From Campylobacter curvus (GTDB taxonomy: Bacteria; Campylobacterota; Campylobacteria; Campylobacterales; Campylobacteraceae): a stretch of DNA of 64,000 bases. The notes beneath the pieces were generated by a model that ran no database searches, was not told the origin of the DNA, and worked only from the letters and a program-made list of their open reading frames with translations. Where the stretch lies: NCBI RefSeq assembly GCF_013372125.1, contig NZ_CP053826.1:1054001-1118000 (forward strand). The letters are read 5' to 3'. The position numbers and the translations under genes are program-made. Shown one piece after another: positions 35,907 through 44,228 of this stretch (positions within the stretch are counted from its first letter, which is position 1; every line of letters starts with the position of its first letter).

Positions 35907-37150
35907 AATTTTTTGAAGTAGAATACATACAAAACGGCAGACGTCAAAAAATGACGCTAAAGGCCAATAACAAAGTCGAGGCCAGAAGTCTCGCGAGCAA
36001 AAACAAAAACCATGGCATGATAGTAAAGATCGGCGAGACGCAGGCTATGCCACTTTTAGAGCAGTTTGGCGATATAAAAGAGAAAATAACCAAGACATTT
36101 TTCGCTCCTAAGATCAAAATTCCGTCATTAGTCGCCACTATCAGGCAGCTTAGCGTAATGACGAACGCCGGCATATCGATACATGACAGTATCAAAGAGG
36201 TCGCAAATTCTACCGAGGACAAGCGGCTGAAAGTGATATTTCAGACCATAAACGAGGATCTAAACCAAGGTGCGAGCCTGACCGACTCGATGTTAGCGTT
36301 TCAGCAGGAGATGGGAGATGTCAGCATCGCGATGATAAGGCTTGGCGAAAGCACTGGAAATATGGCCGACTCGCTTAGCAAGCTGGCTTCGATATTGCAA
36401 GAGGTTTGGGACAACCAGCAAAAATTTAAAAAAGCCATACGCTATCCGATAACCGTCATCTGTGCGATCATCTTGGCTTTTATCGTTTTGATGACGATGG
36501 TCGTGCCAAAATTTAGAGAAATTTTCGAGCAGCTAAACGCAGAGCTACCGCTGCCGACTAAAATTTTGCTAGGCATAGAATACGCCATGAACAACTACGG
36601 CTTTTATATCCTTGGCTTTCTTGTCGTGTTAGCCTTTGCGATCAGGAGATATTACGTTAAAAGCGAGGATTTTAGAGAGAAGCTGGACGGAATTTTACTA
36701 AAGGTCTATCTCATAGGAAATATCATATTTTTCTCGAATATGAGCCGCTTTAATCTAGTCTTTACCGAGCTCGTGCGAGCAGGACTGCCGATGGCGGACG
36801 CCCTTGATACGGCAGTCGTCACGATATCAAACATCGAGATAAAAAACAAACTAAGCAGTGTCAAAATTTTAGTCGGTCGCGGTGTAAGCCTGACAGAGGC
36901 CTTTAAGGAGACGGGGCTTTACGAAGGCATGCTCATACAAATGATAAGCGCAGGCGAGCAAAGCGGAAGCTTAGACGGTATGACCGAGAAGGTGACTGAT
37001 TATTACAAGATGAAATTTAACGACATCATCGATAATATCTCAAGCTACATCGAGCCTATACTGCTCGTTTTCATAGCCGGTATCGTCATTTTGCTCGCAC
37101 TTGGAATTTTCATGCCGATGTGGGATATGGCCAAGGCGGTTAAAAACTAG
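35903..37150 (+). CDS. ctsF: Inner-membrane platform protein CtsF (GspF/MshG family)
   Basis: A 415-residue protein with two GspF domains (about 75-200 and 275-400), each followed by membrane spans (YPITVICAIILAFIVLMTMVVPKF and the C-terminal ILLVFIAGIVILLALGIFMPM, given in parts). The repeated motif region RQLSVMTNAGISIHDSI and NLVFTELVRAGLPMADAL mark the two domains. It is the last gene of the locus; a MITE-like repeat begins 2 bp after the stop. No pilin or prepilin peptidase follows. Confidence 0.93.
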   Translation: MKFFEVEYIQNGRRQKMTLKANNKVEARSLASKNKNHGMIVKIGETQAMPLLEQFGDIKEKITKTFFAPKIKIPSLVATIRQLSVMTNAGISIHDSIKEVANSTEDKRLKVIFQTINEDLNQGASLTDSMLAFQQEMGDVSIAMIRLGESTGNMADSLSKLASILQEVWDNQQKFKKAIRYPITVICAIILAFIVLMTMVVPKFREIFEQLNAELPLPTKILLGIEYAMNNYGFYILGFLVVLAFAIRRYYVKSEDFREKLDGILLKVYLIGNIIFFSNMSRFNLVFTELVRAGLPMADALDTAVVTISNIEIKNKLSSVKILVGRGVSLTEAFKETGLYEGMLIQMISAGEQSGSLDGMTEKVTDYYKMKFNDIIDNISSYIEPILLVFIAGIVILLALGIFMPMWDMAKAVKN

Positions 37151-37151
37151 A

Positions 37152-37349
37152 AGCTCTGTTTTAAAAAAGTATTTTTTGAAATTTTAAATATCCTAGCGTA
37201 GCCAAATCTTATGAAGCGACACTATCGCCGCCGATTTTCAGTGAAACGAAGTGAGCGCTAAAATCGTGCTACATGTTCGGCGTTTTGTGGAGCAAATAAG
37301 ATTTGCGAAGCATTCGTTTGAGGTATCAATATTTTTTAAAAATAGAGCT
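37152..37349 (+). repeat. MITE-like dispersed repeat copy 4 (after ctsF)
   Basis: About 198 bp, beginning AGCTCTGTTTTAAAAAAGTA and ending with the inverted relative ATTTTTTAAAAATAGAGCT. The nested inner inverted repeat CAAATCTTA (37203-37211) and TAAGATTTG (37297-37305) is conserved. The interior is very similar to the reference copy at 42678. Flanking octamers AAACTAGA and AAATTTGT match 5/8, so a target duplication is not clear. The insertion is 1 bp after the ctsF stop codon. Confidence 0.72.
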
Positions 37350-37359
37350 AAATTTGTGA

Positions 37360-37365
37360 TATAAT
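37360..37365 (+). promoter_or_regulatory. -10 hexamer of the PAS/chemoreceptor promoter
   Basis: Perfect TATAAT preceded by TGTGA, 32 bp upstream of the PAS gene start and 11 bp beyond the MITE-like copy. Confidence 0.5.
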
Positions 37366-37396
37366 CAAAACTATTTTAAACAACGAAAGGAATTCA

Positions 37397-37897
37397 ATGT
37401 CCGCATCTAAAGAACATATCGTAGACGTGGACGCTTTTTTAGTTTCAAAAACAGATACTAAGGGGCGTATCACCTACTGCAATGAGCCGTTTTTAAAAAT
37501 AGTCGGAGCCAAACAAAACGAGCTCTTGGGCAAACCTCACAACATCATCAGGCATCCGGATATGCCGCGCATAGTATTCAAGCTGCTTTGGGAATACGTC
37601 AAAAGCAAAAGAGAAATTTTCGCCTACGTAAAAAACAAAAGCTTTGACGGCGGATATTACTGGGTGTTTGCAAACATCACGGCTTCTCTTGATGTGAACA
37701 AAAATATCGTAGGCTACTACTCCGTAAGACGCAAGCCCAATCCAAAAGCTATCGAGATAATCGAGCCTATCTACAAAAAGCTTTTGGAGCTTGAAAAAAC
37801 TGGCGGCATGGAGGCTTCTTCTAAAGCACTTTTCGAGCTTTTAGAGCAAAAACATACGACTTACGACGAGCTAGTCAATAACCTACAAAGGCTTTAA
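37397..37897 (+). CDS. PAS domain protein (Aer/CetB-like)
   Basis: A 166-residue soluble sensor. The PAS domain (about 10-120) shows [28 protein letters not shown] and [12 protein letters not shown], the pattern of Aer and CetB, which bind FAD and sense redox or energy status. The remaining C-terminal ~45 residues are helical. It is 1 bp upstream of a soluble chemoreceptor, as expected of a bipartite receptor like CetA/CetB in which sensing and signalling are on separate proteins. The FAD cofactor is inferred. Confidence 0.85.
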   Translation: MSASKEHIVDVDAFLVSKTDTKGRITYCNEPFLKIVGAKQNELLGKPHNIIRHPDMPRIVFKLLWEYVKSKREIFAYVKNKSFDGGYYWVFANITASLDVNKNIVGYYSVRRKPNPKAIEIIEPIYKKLLELEKTGGMEASSKALFELLEQKHTTYDELVNNLQRL

Positions 37898-37898
37898 A

Positions 37899-39164
37899 AT
37901 GTTTGGTAAAAATTCAAATGCAAACTACGATGAGATCATATCTGTCATCCAGTCCGCAAGAAACGGCGTCTTAGAGCCTCGTATAGTAAATATCAGCGAA
38001 AAAGATCCGATGTATCAGATCGCCCTTGGTATAAACGACCTGCTTGATCAAGTCGAGGCGCTTCAGCGTGAAATTTCGACTTGCGTAAATGCCGTTCAAA
38101 GCGGCATAGGATATAGAAACATATTTACCGAGGGCTTTCGCGGGACATTTCACATAAATGCGATGTCCATGAGCGAGGGCGTAGAAGGTATAAAAGCCGG
38201 GCAAAAAGGCAAGGTGAGAGGAATTTTGTCAGAGAAATTTGACAAGCTGGGCAACGGAAACCAAGGCATGCAAGACGTGCAGCAAGATCTAAACGAGAGC
38301 ATAGAAAATTTAAGCAAAATGGCAAGCATCGCCAAAGACACGGCAAAAACAGCCAGCGAGACGCTAGCTAGCATGAATGAGCTTAGCTCAAATATGAACT
38401 CACTTGAAGGACTCATCAGCAACTCAAGCCACGCAATACACACGCTAAACAATAGAACAGACGACATCTCCTCGGTCGTAAGCCTCATAAAAGACATAGC
38501 CGAGCAGACCAATCTTTTAGCACTCAACGCCGCTATCGAGGCGGCAAGAGCCGGCGAACACGGACGCGGATTTGCCGTCGTGGCAGACGAGGTCAGAAAG
38601 CTGGCCGAGAACACTCAAAAGGCTACAAACGAGATCGGCATAAATATACAGACCCTTCAGCAAGAGGCAAAAGATATAAACGCAAACTCGGAAGAAATCG
38701 ACAAGATCGCAAAGGCGGCGGCCACAAACGTGCAAGCCTTCAAACAAACTCTGGATAAATTCAACCAAGACGCGCAGGTAACGGCGTCTACATCAAAATA
38801 CATCGAGAACAAGACATTTGGCATCATCGCTAAAATTTCTCAGATCGTTTATAAAACGAACGTGTATTCAGACGTCATAAACGAGAAAAATCACGGCGAA
38901 GAGATGCAAAAAGCCGCCGATGACCTCGTTGCTTGGTATGAAAAAGACTGCCACGAGAAATTTGCCAAGACTCACTCTTACGCCAGGATAAGGCCGCTCA
39001 TCGAAGAATTCAACGCTCTCATCAAGGAAAATCTAACGCAAGCCAACAAGGGCTACAACGCGCAAAATTTAGACACTTTTGTCACGAGGTTTGAGCGTAT
39101 AGAAAATTTAAGCGCCGAGATATTCAAGCTTTATAACCAAATGATACAAGAGGACAGAGACTAA
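37899..39164 (+). CDS. Soluble methyl-accepting chemotaxis protein with degenerate CZB-like tail
   Basis: A 421-residue cytosolic chemoreceptor without membrane spans. Residues about 120-290 form the signalling hairpin with the conserved tip [36 protein letters not shown]. The tail (about 300-390) aligns by pattern with the CZB zinc-binding domain common on such receptors, but the zinc ligand positions seem replaced: SQIVYK in place of the usual DH..K, DLVAWYE in place of the C..GKWY segment and PLIEEFN in place of PH..VH. It probably relays the signal of the preceding PAS protein. The CZB comparison is from memory of the pattern. Confidence 0.85.
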   Translation: MFGKNSNANYDEIISVIQSARNGVLEPRIVNISEKDPMYQIALGINDLLDQVEALQREISTCVNAVQSGIGYRNIFTEGFRGTFHINAMSMSEGVEGIKAGQKGKVRGILSEKFDKLGNGNQGMQDVQQDLNESIENLSKMASIAKDTAKTASETLASMNELSSNMNSLEGLISNSSHAIHTLNNRTDDISSVVSLIKDIAEQTNLLALNAAIEAARAGEHGRGFAVVADEVRKLAENTQKATNEIGINIQTLQQEAKDINANSEEIDKIAKAAATNVQAFKQTLDKFNQDAQVTASTSKYIENKTFGIIAKISQIVYKTNVYSDVINEKNHGEEMQKAADDLVAWYEKDCHEKFAKTHSYARIRPLIEEFNALIKENLTQANKGYNAQNLDTFVTRFERIENLSAEIFKLYNQMIQEDRD

Positions 39165-39167
39165 AAC

Positions 39168-39196
39168 GGCCGAACGTAATCCAACTACGCTCGGCC
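39168..39196 (+). terminator. Hairpin after the chemoreceptor gene
   Basis: GGCCGA and TCGGCC pair, extended by CGTA/TACG past a one-base bulge, starting 4 bp after the stop. No U-tract follows, so it may be a transcript 3' stabiliser rather than a strong terminator. Confidence 0.4.
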
Positions 39197-39199
39197 CTG

Positions 39200-39330
39200 C
39201 TTCGCTTCGTTTGAAGCTGCGAAGCGAAAAGATTTCCTTGAAACGCTACTCGCGTCCGTGTCGCTCCTTGTAGTAAGTAAGACCTGTAAAGCGTTTTGCA
39301 AAAAAGATTGACGCTTTTTAAAACAGAGCT
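39200..39330 (+). repeat. MITE-like dispersed repeat copy 5 (right part only)
   Basis: The right end GCTTTTTAAAACAGAGCT matches the family end, and the interior GATTTCCTTGAAACGCTACT, CGCGTCCGTG and TCGCTCCTTG is close to the right half of copies 2 and 3. No left end is seen. The remainder of the gap to 39423 holds nothing recognisable. Confidence 0.5.
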
Positions 39331-39423
39331 AAATTTAGCATATCTGCAAAAGCTTCTCCTAAGCGCCTTATAAAATAGCCCGCAAATTCCCCCTTGACGC
39401 CAAAAGTCGCAGACTAGAAAAAG

Positions 39424-39867
39424 CTAAGACAAAAGCCTCTTTACGACCTCGCTTATACGTTTGGCGTCCGCACTTGCGCCGATTTGCTCCTTTGCAGCTT
39501 TCATAACGGCGCCCAGCTCTTTTATGCTGCTAGCTCCCACGGAGACGATTATCTGCTTTATCTTTTCCTCGAGCTCGTTATCACTAAGCTGCTTTGGCAG
39601 GTATTTTACGATGATGTCTATCTCGCTTCGCTCTTTGTTTGCCAGATCCTCGCGGCCGCCTTTTAGATAAAGCTCGACCGAGTCTTGCCTCTTTTTTATC
39701 TCTTTTTGAAGTAACGGCAACACGACCTCATCGGTCATCTCTATGCGCTCATCGACTTCGACTTGCTTAAGCGCGGCATTTATAGTGCGAAGCGTATCTC
39801 GCACGAACTCGTTTTTGCTCTTCATCGCCTCTTTGATATCGGCTAAAATTTGCTCTCTTATGCTCAT
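39424..39867 (-). CDS. GatB/YqeY domain protein
   Basis: A 147-residue cytosolic helical protein of the YqeY family, related to the tail of GatB (tRNA-dependent amidotransferase). Typical segments are ADIKEAMKSKNEFVRDTLRTINAALKQVE and the C-terminal GAVMKAAKEQIGASADAKRISEVVKR. Function is not established, although binding of tRNA is suggested for the domain. It is followed upstream by the Ppx/GppA gene (58 bp away) on the same strand. Confidence 0.9.
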   Translation of the reverse strand: MSIREQILADIKEAMKSKNEFVRDTLRTINAALKQVEVDERIEMTDEVVLPLLQKEIKKRQDSVELYLKGGREDLANKERSEIDIIVKYLPKQLSDNELEEKIKQIIVSVGASSIKELGAVMKAAKEQIGASADAKRISEVVKRLLS

Positions 39868-39925
39868 ATCTTTCCTTTATAAAATTTCACAAATGATACC
39901 CAATAATAGCTAAAATCACGCAAAT

Positions 39926-40825
39926 TTAGCCAATGATACTTTCAAATTCTCCGCTTAAAAACGCCTCGCCCACGCCCTCTCTGAGTCCGTCATCGACTAC
40001 GATAAATTTAGCTCGCTCACCCTCAAGCAGGCAATGAAGCAGCGCCATGCCGGCAATGAGCGGCATTTTGCGGTTCTTTCCCACCATGATATCGGCCCTC
40101 TCGTCATCGATCCCAAAAAGCTCGTCCGCAAGATGCCTAAAATCACGAAATTTAAGCTCACTGCCGTTTATCGCCTTAGCGTCATAGTCCGCATAATCCA
40201 TCCCGATCTTCATCGCCGCCATCGTCGTGGGCACTCCTGATGTCAGCACTATGATCTGCTTTTCAAGCGAGTGTAAAAATTTTGCCGCCTCGTTCGTGAC
40301 ATCAGCGGCATTTTTTCTCATCGCAGCAAGCTTCATATAGCTTTCAAAAAACGTGATGATGCCAAACTCGAAGCTTTTGAAATTTTGCCCGTCACCTATC
40401 TCGGTACTGGCTCCGCCAAGATCGATGATAGCGTATTTTTTATCACGAAAGCCCAGCCTGGCAAGCGCATTTTTTACCCCGATGGCCGTAAATTTCGCCT
40501 CCGCTTCGCCGCTTATTATCTTAAAATCTATGCCGAAATTTCGCTTTATCTGACTAAAAATTTCGCTTGCATTTTTTGCCATCCTAAAGGCCTGCGTAGC
40601 CACCGCCACACAAGGCGTATTTTTAAAATCAAACTCCACTTTGGCCTCTTTTATCGCCTCAAATATCCTTTGTTTGGCCGCATCGCCGATCAGTCCGCTT
40701 TGTTTTAGCCCGCGCGCAGAGCCTACTATGCGTTCAAAGGTCTTTAAAATTTCAAAGCCCTCACCGGCGCGTCTTATCAAGGCTACGCGAAAGGTATTTG
40801 AGCCAAGATCGATCGAGATCACCAT
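39926..40825 (-). CDS. Ppx/GppA-type phosphatase
   Basis: A 299-residue ASKHA-fold phosphatase, one-domain form without the C-terminal HD extension of long exopolyphosphatases. The N-terminal phosphate loop SIDLGSNTFRVALI, the second DLGGASTEIG and the segment TSGVPTTMAA mark the family. Members hydrolyse polyphosphate and/or pppGpp; Campylobacter has two such proteins linked to polyphosphate and the stringent response. Which substrate applies here cannot be decided. Confidence 0.9.
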   Translation of the reverse strand: MVISIDLGSNTFRVALIRRAGEGFEILKTFERIVGSARGLKQSGLIGDAAKQRIFEAIKEAKVEFDFKNTPCVAVATQAFRMAKNASEIFSQIKRNFGIDFKIISGEAEAKFTAIGVKNALARLGFRDKKYAIIDLGGASTEIGDGQNFKSFEFGIITFFESYMKLAAMRKNAADVTNEAAKFLHSLEKQIIVLTSGVPTTMAAMKIGMDYADYDAKAINGSELKFRDFRHLADELFGIDDERADIMVGKNRKMPLIAGMALLHCLLEGERAKFIVVDDGLREGVGEAFLSGEFESIIG

Positions 40826-40977
40826 TTTTTATCCTTTAAATTTAAGCATAAGCTCCCAGTCGAAATTTTACAAAATACATAAAATTTTACATACTATCGT
40901 CAAATAAAATTCAATTATATAGCAAAAGGGCTAAATTTCCGTCCGTTAAATTCTAAAAACTTTAATAAATTTCAAGT

Positions 40978-40983
40978 TATAAT
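40978..40983 (+). promoter_or_regulatory. -10 hexamer of the phosphate transporter promoter
   Basis: Perfect TATAAT 27 bp upstream of the transporter start, following an AT-rich tract. Confidence 0.45.
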
Positions 40984-41010
40984 TACGCTAACCTACCAAA
41001 GGAGACACGT

Positions 41011-42555
41011 TTGTTGCGCGATAACTTGCTAGCTCTATTTATTTTCATCGTCTGTAGCGTCGGATTTTTCGTTTGGGGATACCAGTATATCCCGACAAAC
41101 AACTTCGTTTTGTTCCTCATCGCCGGGATATTCGGCCTATTTATGGCGTTTAACATCGGCGGTAACGATGTCGCAAACAGCTTTGGCACGAGCGTGGGGG
41201 CTAAGACGCTCACGCTTAAACAAGCGCTGGTCATCGCGGCTATTTTCGAGCTTAGCGGCGCGATATTTGCGGGCTCGGAGGTAACGGACACTATACGAAA
41301 CGGCATCATAAATTTCCCGATCGACACGCTAAATCCTATGATATTTGCGGCCATAATGATCTCGGCTCTTTTAAGCTCCGGACTTTGGCTGTTTTACGCG
41401 ACCAAAAGGGGCCTACCTGTATCCACGACGCACTCTATCGTGGGCGGCATCGTGGGTGCGGGGCTGGTGATGGGATATACGACTTACGACAGCTCAAAGG
41501 CCCTTAGTATGGTCTCTTGGAGTGAGATAGGCGGCATAGCTATAAGCTGGGTCATCTCGCCGTTACTTGGCGGGGTGATGTCGTTTGTCATTTACGGATA
41601 CATAAAAAGGAAAATTTTAGAGCCGACGCACGAGCTAAAAACCTCGCTAAAAGCGCTAAAATCGGAGCGCAAAGCCTACAAAGAAAATTTCATAAAATCG
41701 CTTAGAAGCCGCCCTGCAGAGGAGCAGATAGCCACCCTCTCACGCATAGCACTCATCGACGAGGACGAGATAGAAAACGCCGAATACAGCGAATATCGCT
41801 CCCGGATAAGGGCGATGAAAGAGAGCGAAAAGCGTGTGGATACGTTTAGCGCGATGAAAAAGCATATCCCGTTCGTAGCGGGCTTTGCCGCGATGATAAT
41901 CTCGGGGATGATGCTCTTTAAAGGGCTTCAGCATCTAAATTTCAGCTTTAGCGCCATACAAACCATCTGGATCATCTTTGTCATCGGCGCGCTAGCCTAT
42001 CTCGCGAGCTTTGCTATCATAAACGTGATGAGTAAAAACGATAGCGAAAAGAGCATAAATAAAATTTTCTCATGGTTTCAGATATTTACCGCCTCCTCTT
42101 TTGCATTTTCACACGGCGCAAACGATATAGCAAACGCCGTTGGTCCGTTTGCGGCGATACTAGACGTGCTAAAGACAGGCTCCATAAACGAGTCATCACC
42201 GATACCTAGCGTAGCGATGGTGACCTTTGGTATTGCACTGATAATCGGGCTTTGGTTCTTAGGCAAAGAGGTCATCACGACTATCGGGTCAAAGCTGGCT
42301 GAAATTTTACCTACGACGGGATTTAGCGCGGAGTTGGCGGCTAGCATCGTCATACTCTTTGCCACCAAGCTTGGTATACCCGTTAGCTCGACTCACATCT
42401 TGATAGGAGCGGTGCTTGGCATCGGTATCGTAAATAAAAATGCAAACTGGAAAATGGTAAAACCTATCATCCTCGCCTGGCTCATCACGCTACCAGTCGC
42501 TGCTATATCATCAGGCCTATTTTATGTGATACTAAAAAATATCCTGGCACTTTAG
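41011..42555 (+). CDS. Inorganic phosphate transporter, PiT family
   Basis: A 514-residue inner-membrane phosphate/cation symporter with 10-12 predicted spans. The duplicated PiT signatures are NIGGNDVANSFGTSVGA near the N-terminus and FSHGANDIANAVGPFAA near residue 365, and the paired VSTTHSIVGGI and VSSTHILIGAV. A charged cytoplasmic loop (about 205-290) separates the halves. Start is TTG (two TTGs in tandem) after AAAGGAG. Its closeness to a Ppx/GppA gene makes a shared phosphate theme, though they are divergent. Confidence 0.93.
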   Translation: MLRDNLLALFIFIVCSVGFFVWGYQYIPTNNFVLFLIAGIFGLFMAFNIGGNDVANSFGTSVGAKTLTLKQALVIAAIFELSGAIFAGSEVTDTIRNGIINFPIDTLNPMIFAAIMISALLSSGLWLFYATKRGLPVSTTHSIVGGIVGAGLVMGYTTYDSSKALSMVSWSEIGGIAISWVISPLLGGVMSFVIYGYIKRKILEPTHELKTSLKALKSERKAYKENFIKSLRSRPAEEQIATLSRIALIDEDEIENAEYSEYRSRIRAMKESEKRVDTFSAMKKHIPFVAGFAAMIISGMMLFKGLQHLNFSFSAIQTIWIIFVIGALAYLASFAIINVMSKNDSEKSINKIFSWFQIFTASSFAFSHGANDIANAVGPFAAILDVLKTGSINESSPIPSVAMVTFGIALIIGLWFLGKEVITTIGSKLAEILPTTGFSAELAASIVILFATKLGIPVSSTHILIGAVLGIGIVNKNANWKMVKPIILAWLITLPVAAISSGLFYVILKNILAL

Positions 42556-42677
42556 CCTCTGCGCTCAGCTCGGCTTTCATATCAAAATATAAAATTTTGT
42601 AGGATTAGGCAAGGATTTTGTAGGATCGTTCTACTCATGACTATCAAATTTTAGGCATAATCTTTTCAAATAAATTT

Positions 42678-42880
42678 GGCTCTGTTTTAAAAAGTGTTGA
42701 TTTCTAAAATTTTAAACGTTCTAGCGTAGTCAAATCTTATGAAGCGACACTATCGCCGCCGATTTTTAGGGAAGTCGTAAGACTGACCGCAAAAATCGTG
42801 CTATATGTTCGGCGCTTTGTGGAGCAAGTAAGATTTGCGAAGCGTTCGTTTAAGCTATCAACACTTTTTAAAACAGAGCC
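42678..42880 (+). repeat. MITE-like dispersed repeat copy 6 (reference copy, perfect ends)
   Basis: A 203-bp element with 24-bp perfect terminal inverted repeats (42678-42701 and 42857-42880) starting GGCTCTGTTTTAAAAAGTGT. Two further inverted repeats are nested inside: CAAATCTTA (42731-42739) with TAAGATTTG (42829-42837), and CGATTTTT (42760-42767) with AAAAATCG (42791-42798). The whole unit can fold into one long hairpin. Flanking octamers ATAAATTT and GTAAACTT match 6/8. The GGnnCTGTT start and 8-bp duplication recall the IS6 family, an inference only. It separates the flavodoxin gene from its upstream region. Confidence 0.82.
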
Positions 42881-42901
42881 GTAAACTTAGAAAGGTTTAA
42901 A

Positions 42902-43519
42902 ATGAAAAGAATAAGCCTGGCTTTACTCCTGGCTATCGTTTTTGCGGTATTTAGCTGTGCCGATACATCGGCTCAAACTGATCAAAATTTAAGAGGCAAA
43001 AAGGCGCTCGTGGCATTTTTCTCAAGAGCGGACGAAAACTACGATGTCGGCTACGTAACCAAAGGCAATACGCAAATTTTAGCCCAAATGATAGCCGCTA
43101 AGATAAACGCCCCGCTCTTTCATATCCAGACTATAAAGCCTTACCCTAAAGAATACAAGCCAACGACTGATATCGCAAAACAAGAACAGCGAGAGAACGC
43201 TCGTCCCGAGCTCACCGCAAAGGTCGAAAACATGGACGGATACGACGTGATATTTCTTGGCTATCCTATATGGTGGAGCGATCTGCCGATGGCAGTATAT
43301 ACATTTTTGCAAAGTTATGATTTTAAGGGCAAGACGATAATCCCCTTTGCCACACATGAAGGTAGCGGACTTTCAGGCACGGATAGAAATATCGCTAAAG
43401 CAACCGGCGCAAAGGTATCGACACCTCTTGTGATGCAGGGTAAAATAGCGCAAAATTCACAAGATGAAGCACAAAAAGAGGTGGAAAGCTGGCTAAAGAA
43501 ATTAGGCTTTATAGACTGA
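42902..43519 (+). CDS. Exported flavodoxin-fold protein
   Basis: A 205-residue flavodoxin-like protein preceded by a signal sequence: MKRISLALLLAIVFAVFSCAD, where VFSC could be a lipobox, or cleavage could follow AQT. The domain begins KKALVAFFSRADENYDVG (FMN phosphate loop variant SRADENY) and contains GYPIWWSDLPMAVYTFLQ and ATHEGSGLSG, typical of the flavodoxin_4 group. An exported flavodoxin implies extracytoplasmic electron transfer or quinone chemistry. It lies 4 bp upstream of a broken DUF4405 membrane protein gene, its probable former partner. Confidence 0.85.
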   Translation: MKRISLALLLAIVFAVFSCADTSAQTDQNLRGKKALVAFFSRADENYDVGYVTKGNTQILAQMIAAKINAPLFHIQTIKPYPKEYKPTTDIAKQEQRENARPELTAKVENMDGYDVIFLGYPIWWSDLPMAVYTFLQSYDFKGKTIIPFATHEGSGLSGTDRNIAKATGAKVSTPLVMQGKIAQNSQDEAQKEVESWLKKLGFID

Positions 43520-43523
43520 TTTT

Positions 43524-44228
43524 ATGCCAAATCCTCTCTTAAAATTTAAAAACCTTAGCCAAAAGCCACGCGCAAGAAGCGCTCTTGCCTTGATGATGAC
43601 GTGCACTCTTGCGGCCTTGATGTCGTATAAGCGCATCGGCGAGGCGACTCATGAAATTTTAGGCGTTTTGATGATAGCTCTCGTCTGCTTTCATTGCAGG
43701 CTAAATTTATAGTGGCTAAAATCAGCATTCAAAACTCGCCCGAAACCTAGCAAAATTTTAAGCCTTAGCATAAATTTAGCGAGTCTTATTTGCCTGCTCA
43801 GGCTGCTTTTTAACGCCCTATTAGTCTCAAAATACATTTTTAGCTTTTTAGGACTTCATAACGGCGCATCTACGGCCAGGACGGTGCATTTGCTAGCGGC
43901 ATACTGAGGCTTTATGTTTATTTGTTTGCATATCGGGCTTCATATCGATACGCTTACAAAAATGACTTCAAGCACGCTTAAGAGAAACGGCATTTTTATG
44001 AAATTTTGCCTTAAAGCCCTATTTTTCGTAACGGCGATATACGGGGCGTATGCTTTTTATAAAAGAGATATAGGCGTTTATATGTTTTTGAGAAATGAAT
44101 TTGCGTTTTTTGACTTTGGTAAAAATTTGGCTTTATTTTTCGCAGATCATATCGCTATGATGATAAGTTTTGCATTTTGCGGCTACTTGGCTCAAAAACT
44201 ACTAAAAAGACTTGATGCTTTCTCGTAG
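43524..44228 (+). pseudogene. DUF4405 membrane protein with two in-frame stop codons
   Basis: One reading frame of 234 codons runs from 43524 to 44228 without frameshift but is cut by TAG at 43710-43712 and TGA at 43905-43907. The translation continues sensibly through both: LNL-stop-WLKSAF fits the family's H..LN..W motif, and AAY-stop-GFMFICLHIGLH fits a lost Trp in AAYWGF. DUF4405 proteins are multi-span membrane proteins with conserved His residues (EATHEILG, TVHLLAAY, LHIGLH), probably haem-binding cytochrome b-like. The 3' end overlaps mnmH by 27 bp in the opposite direction. The decay looks recent. Fragments 43524-43712 and 43914-44228 could be mis-called as separate genes. Confidence 0.85.

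Noticed and set aside
43905-43907. TGA in the DUF4405 frame as selenocysteine or Trp recoding
   Set aside because: The expected residue is Trp, there is a second stop (TAG) upstream in the same gene, and TGA serves as an ordinary stop in neighbouring genes. Decay is simpler.
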